The notes beneath the pieces are model-generated. The model was given only the letters and a program-made list of their open reading frames with translations. It ran no database searches and was not told the DNA's origin. DNA of 6,816 nt from Helicobacteraceae bacterium (lineage in GTDB: Bacteria > Campylobacterota > Campylobacteria > Campylobacterales > Sulfurimonadaceae). The stretch lies in assembly GCA_015488855.1 (NCBI GenBank), contig WFMY01000135.1, forward strand, positions 1-6,816. Reading direction: 5' to 3'. This document shows, in pieces, positions 5,140 to 6,816 of this stretch. Each line of letters starts with the position of its first letter. Position 1 is the first letter of the stretch. Made by a program: the position numbers and the translations under genes.

Positions 5140-6043
5140 CAAGATGAGACTTGTAGTTGGTGTATTTGTCATAATGATTGCACTGCTTACGGCAGGGTTT
5201 ATCTATATGCTTTTAGAAGAAAAAGGGACATTTGATAAGCGTTATAGTTTTTACTTTCAAACTGATAGTGCATCATCTTTTAATGTTGGAACACCTTTGA
5301 AGTATTCAGGATTTGATATTGGTACTATAGATGCAATGCAACTTAACGATGATGGTACAGTAAAAGTCAAATTTTCAGTTGCCCAAAATAATAGAAAATG
5401 GATAACTAAAGATAGTGTACTTATGATAATAAAACCACTTTTGGGTGCCTCTCATATAGTGCTTTATTCTGCCATAGACAATGAGCTTTTAGCCCCAAAC
5501 TCAGCATTAACGCTTCTTATGAGTGATGATATCAACGATATGATTACAAAATTGCAACCCGCAGTAGAAAAGATCATCAACATTATCAACAACATAGATA
5601 AAATCACCTTAGCTATCTCTAAAGATGATTCAGATTTGGCGATGACACTCAAACATGCGAATGAATTTAGCAATAAATTAGCAAAAAATGATTCTTTACT
5701 CACGAGTTTGACAGGCTCTAAAAGTTCTACACAAGATTTTATTGCATCACTCAACTCTTTAGAAAAAATGATGCAAAACATAGAAAAGATTTCAGCGCAT
5801 CTCGATGCTGATATTGTAGATCCCTCCTCTTCGAGCATAAAAGAGTTAGAAGCTATCCTTAAAGATGTGAAAAGTAAGTTAAAAAAGCTTGATGGAACAG
5901 TAGAGAGTATAGGTGGGTATGATGATGATTTAGAGATGATAAAAGAGCAGATCTCCGCTGGTGTGCAAAAATCAAATCAGATTATGGATAAGGTAGATGC
6001 TCTTATGCAAGATGATGACAATAAAGAGGTTGTATTACCATGA
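5129..6043 (+). CDS. mlaD: MlaD-like MCE-domain protein, inner-membrane anchored
   Basis: This is the periplasmic lipid-binding component of an Mla-type transporter. MCE proteins assemble as hexameric rings with a central hydrophobic pore on the permease. The start at 5129 gives MAYNKMRLVVGVFV, the usual MCE beginning, and 304 residues. One N-terminal transmembrane helix (about 7-28) anchors it. The MCE domain spans about 37-125, with the family-like GTPLKYSGFDIGTIDAMQL (54-72) and DSVLMIIKPLLGASHIVLYS (95-114). From about 130 to 295 the protein is helical, with heptad-like segments, as expected for a stalk reaching toward the outer membrane. The frame is open further upstream, but that sequence lies inside the ATPase-like gene. 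The first 11 bases overlap that gene, and the last 4 form an ATGA overlap with the lipoprotein gene, so translation is coupled. AAGGGA at 5111-5116 is rather far from the start. Confidence 0.87.
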   Translation: MAYNKMRLVVGVFVIMIALLTAGFIYMLLEEKGTFDKRYSFYFQTDSASSFNVGTPLKYSGFDIGTIDAMQLNDDGTVKVKFSVAQNNRKWITKDSVLMIIKPLLGASHIVLYSAIDNELLAPNSALTLLMSDDINDMITKLQPAVEKIINIINNIDKITLAISKDDSDLAMTLKHANEFSNKLAKNDSLLTSLTGSKSSTQDFIASLNSLEKMMQNIEKISAHLDADIVDPSSSSIKELEAILKDVKSKLKKLDGTVESIGGYDDDLEMIKEQISAGVQKSNQIMDKVDALMQDDDNKEVVLP

Positions 6044-6693
6044 CAAAAGTTTTTTTAACTCTTTTAGTATTGGCTTTTTTAGGTGGTTGTTCTTTTACGG
6101 CTAAGCCTGATGCATGGAAATATAAGTCTATCAATGCTTTTTCCTCTTACACAAAAAACTTTTTAAGTGCTCGTGATGCACTAGCAAAAAGAGACTTGGC
6201 TCGAGCTGTAAGTCATGCTAAAAGCAGTGCTGATTTAACGCAACTCTCTCGTATATATCTTGGTGAGTGTGCTTTAAATATCTCTGTAGGCATCCAAGAT
6301 AGATGTCAAAAATATCTTAGCATTGCGGATTTGGTGCAAAATAAGGAGTTAGATGCCTACTATAAATTTATCCGTTGGCAGATAGATCCGCAAGACTTAG
6401 ATGCGCTTATCCCAAGTTATCGAGACTTTGCTAGATATAAAATTAAAAATGAATCTCAAAAAGCAATAGAGAGTTTATTTGAAATGGATAAAATAACTTC
6501 TAAACTTTTAGCTGCAAGTTTGATACAAGAGAAGCTTAGTTTTGAGGATGTCCAGAAACTTATAGAGCTTGCATCATTTTATGGATATAAAAAGAGTGTA
6601 CTCTACTGGTTGCATGTTCAAAAAACGAAGACAACGCAAAATACTCAGAGAGAGAGGATAGCTAAAAAAATAAAAGTTTTGGAATCAGTTTAG
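6040..6693 (+). CDS. Lipoprotein of the MCE transport operon, function unknown
   Basis: The 217-residue product starts with a lipoprotein signal: Lys at 3, a hydrophobic core (4-14) and the lipobox LGGC with Cys17. Ser at the +2 position gives no inner-membrane retention signal, so outer-membrane sorting is plausible if E. coli rules apply. The mature part is mostly helical, with amphipathic Ala- and Leu-rich stretches (about 30-110 and 140-215) that might be TPR-like. Cys77 and Cys89 could form a disulfide. No MlaA, MlaC or PqiC/LetA motif is recognised. Its start overlaps the mlaD stop as ATGA, with AGAGG at 6025-6029, which makes it part of the same transport machine. An outer-membrane docking partner for the MCE stalk, like PqiC in Pqi systems, is an inference from context. 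It appears to end the operon. Confidence 0.8.
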   Translation: MTKVFLTLLVLAFLGGCSFTAKPDAWKYKSINAFSSYTKNFLSARDALAKRDLARAVSHAKSSADLTQLSRIYLGECALNISVGIQDRCQKYLSIADLVQNKELDAYYKFIRWQIDPQDLDALIPSYRDFARYKIKNESQKAIESLFEMDKITSKLLAASLIQEKLSFEDVQKLIELASFYGYKKSVLYWLHVQKTKTTQNTQRERIAKKIKVLESV

Positions 6694-6816
6694 GAGGTAT
6701 AGCCTTAAAGAGTCAGTAAAAGACTATACATGGAGAATCGATGTAATAATTATATAGGATTATTGTTACAGAATTGTTAATTATAAATTAGTAAATTTTA
6801 GTTAATATTACTTTAA
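6694..6816 (+). other. AT-rich intergenic region after the mla-like operon
   Basis: No gene is seen here on either strand. GTATAG (6697-6702) and CTATAC (6724-6729) form an inverted repeat 21 bases apart with no T-run after it, so it is not a convincing terminator. From about 6745 onward the sequence is almost entirely A and T. It contains a direct repeat, ATTGTTA at 6762-6768 and 6773-6779, with an 11-base period. A TATAAA at 6782-6787 could be a -10 element for a gene beyond the window, but no matching -35 is seen. Confidence 0.4.

Noticed and set aside
5464..5838. 124-residue open frame on the - strand within mlaD
   Set aside because: It lies wholly inside a well-supported MCE gene, has no ribosome binding site that I can see, and resembles no family. 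It is a shadow of the AT-rich coding strand.
6697..6729. Terminator from the GTATAG/CTATAC inverted repeat after the lipoprotein gene
   Set aside because: The stem is only 6 bp with a 21-base loop, and no T-run follows.
1..6816. CRISPR array, insertion sequence, tRNA or rRNA gene
   Set aside because: No regularly spaced repeats, transposase-like frames, terminal repeats or tRNA cloverleaf were seen on either strand.

Overview
The window is AT-rich, and all complete genes lie on the + strand with short gaps or overlaps. The gene content and order suggest a Campylobacterota (Epsilonproteobacteria) genome, probably a free-living Sulfurimonas/Sulfurovum-like lineage. Three things point there: a non-classical SdhAB pair, a YajQ protein, and a permease, ATPase-like, MCE and lipoprotein cluster in the order I recall for Campylobacter iamB/iamA. 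The genus is inferred from memory and was not tested by a search.

Layout. Positions 1-93 are the 3' end of a membrane-protein gene. Positions 148-2460 hold a two-gene unit for a succinate dehydrogenase/fumarate reductase flavoprotein (sdhA-like) and its iron-sulfur subunit (sdhB-like). No membrane-anchor gene follows. The sdhA Shine-Dalgarno lies inside a perfect 8-bp stem-loop. Positions 2507-3004 encode YajQ, behind a good extended -10 promoter. Positions 3057-3797 encode a helix-turn-helix protein with a coiled coil and a lysine-rich tail, which I cannot name. A 101-bp gap follows with a weak terminator candidate, a promoter candidate and a dyad next to the ribosome binding site. Positions 3899-6693 form a tightly packed Mla/MCE-type lipid-transport operon: MlaE permease, an ATPase-like remnant, MlaD and a lipoprotein. 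The last 123 bases are non-coding and very AT-rich, with small repeats.

How the genes work together. SdhA and SdhB should form a soluble catalytic module that moves electrons between fumarate/succinate and an unseen partner. The flavoprotein has Gln where the FAD-linking His normally sits. The iron-sulfur subunit has a fourth Cys at the usual [3Fe-4S] site. Together these suggest a non-classical enzyme leaning toward fumarate reduction. The second operon should move lipid between the outer and inner membranes through an inner-membrane permease and an MCE ring. The protein in the ATPase slot lacks the Walker A half and has lost the signature, Walker B and switch-His residues. This is the most unusual point in the window: the permease is either powered by an ATPase encoded elsewhere or has become non-canonical.
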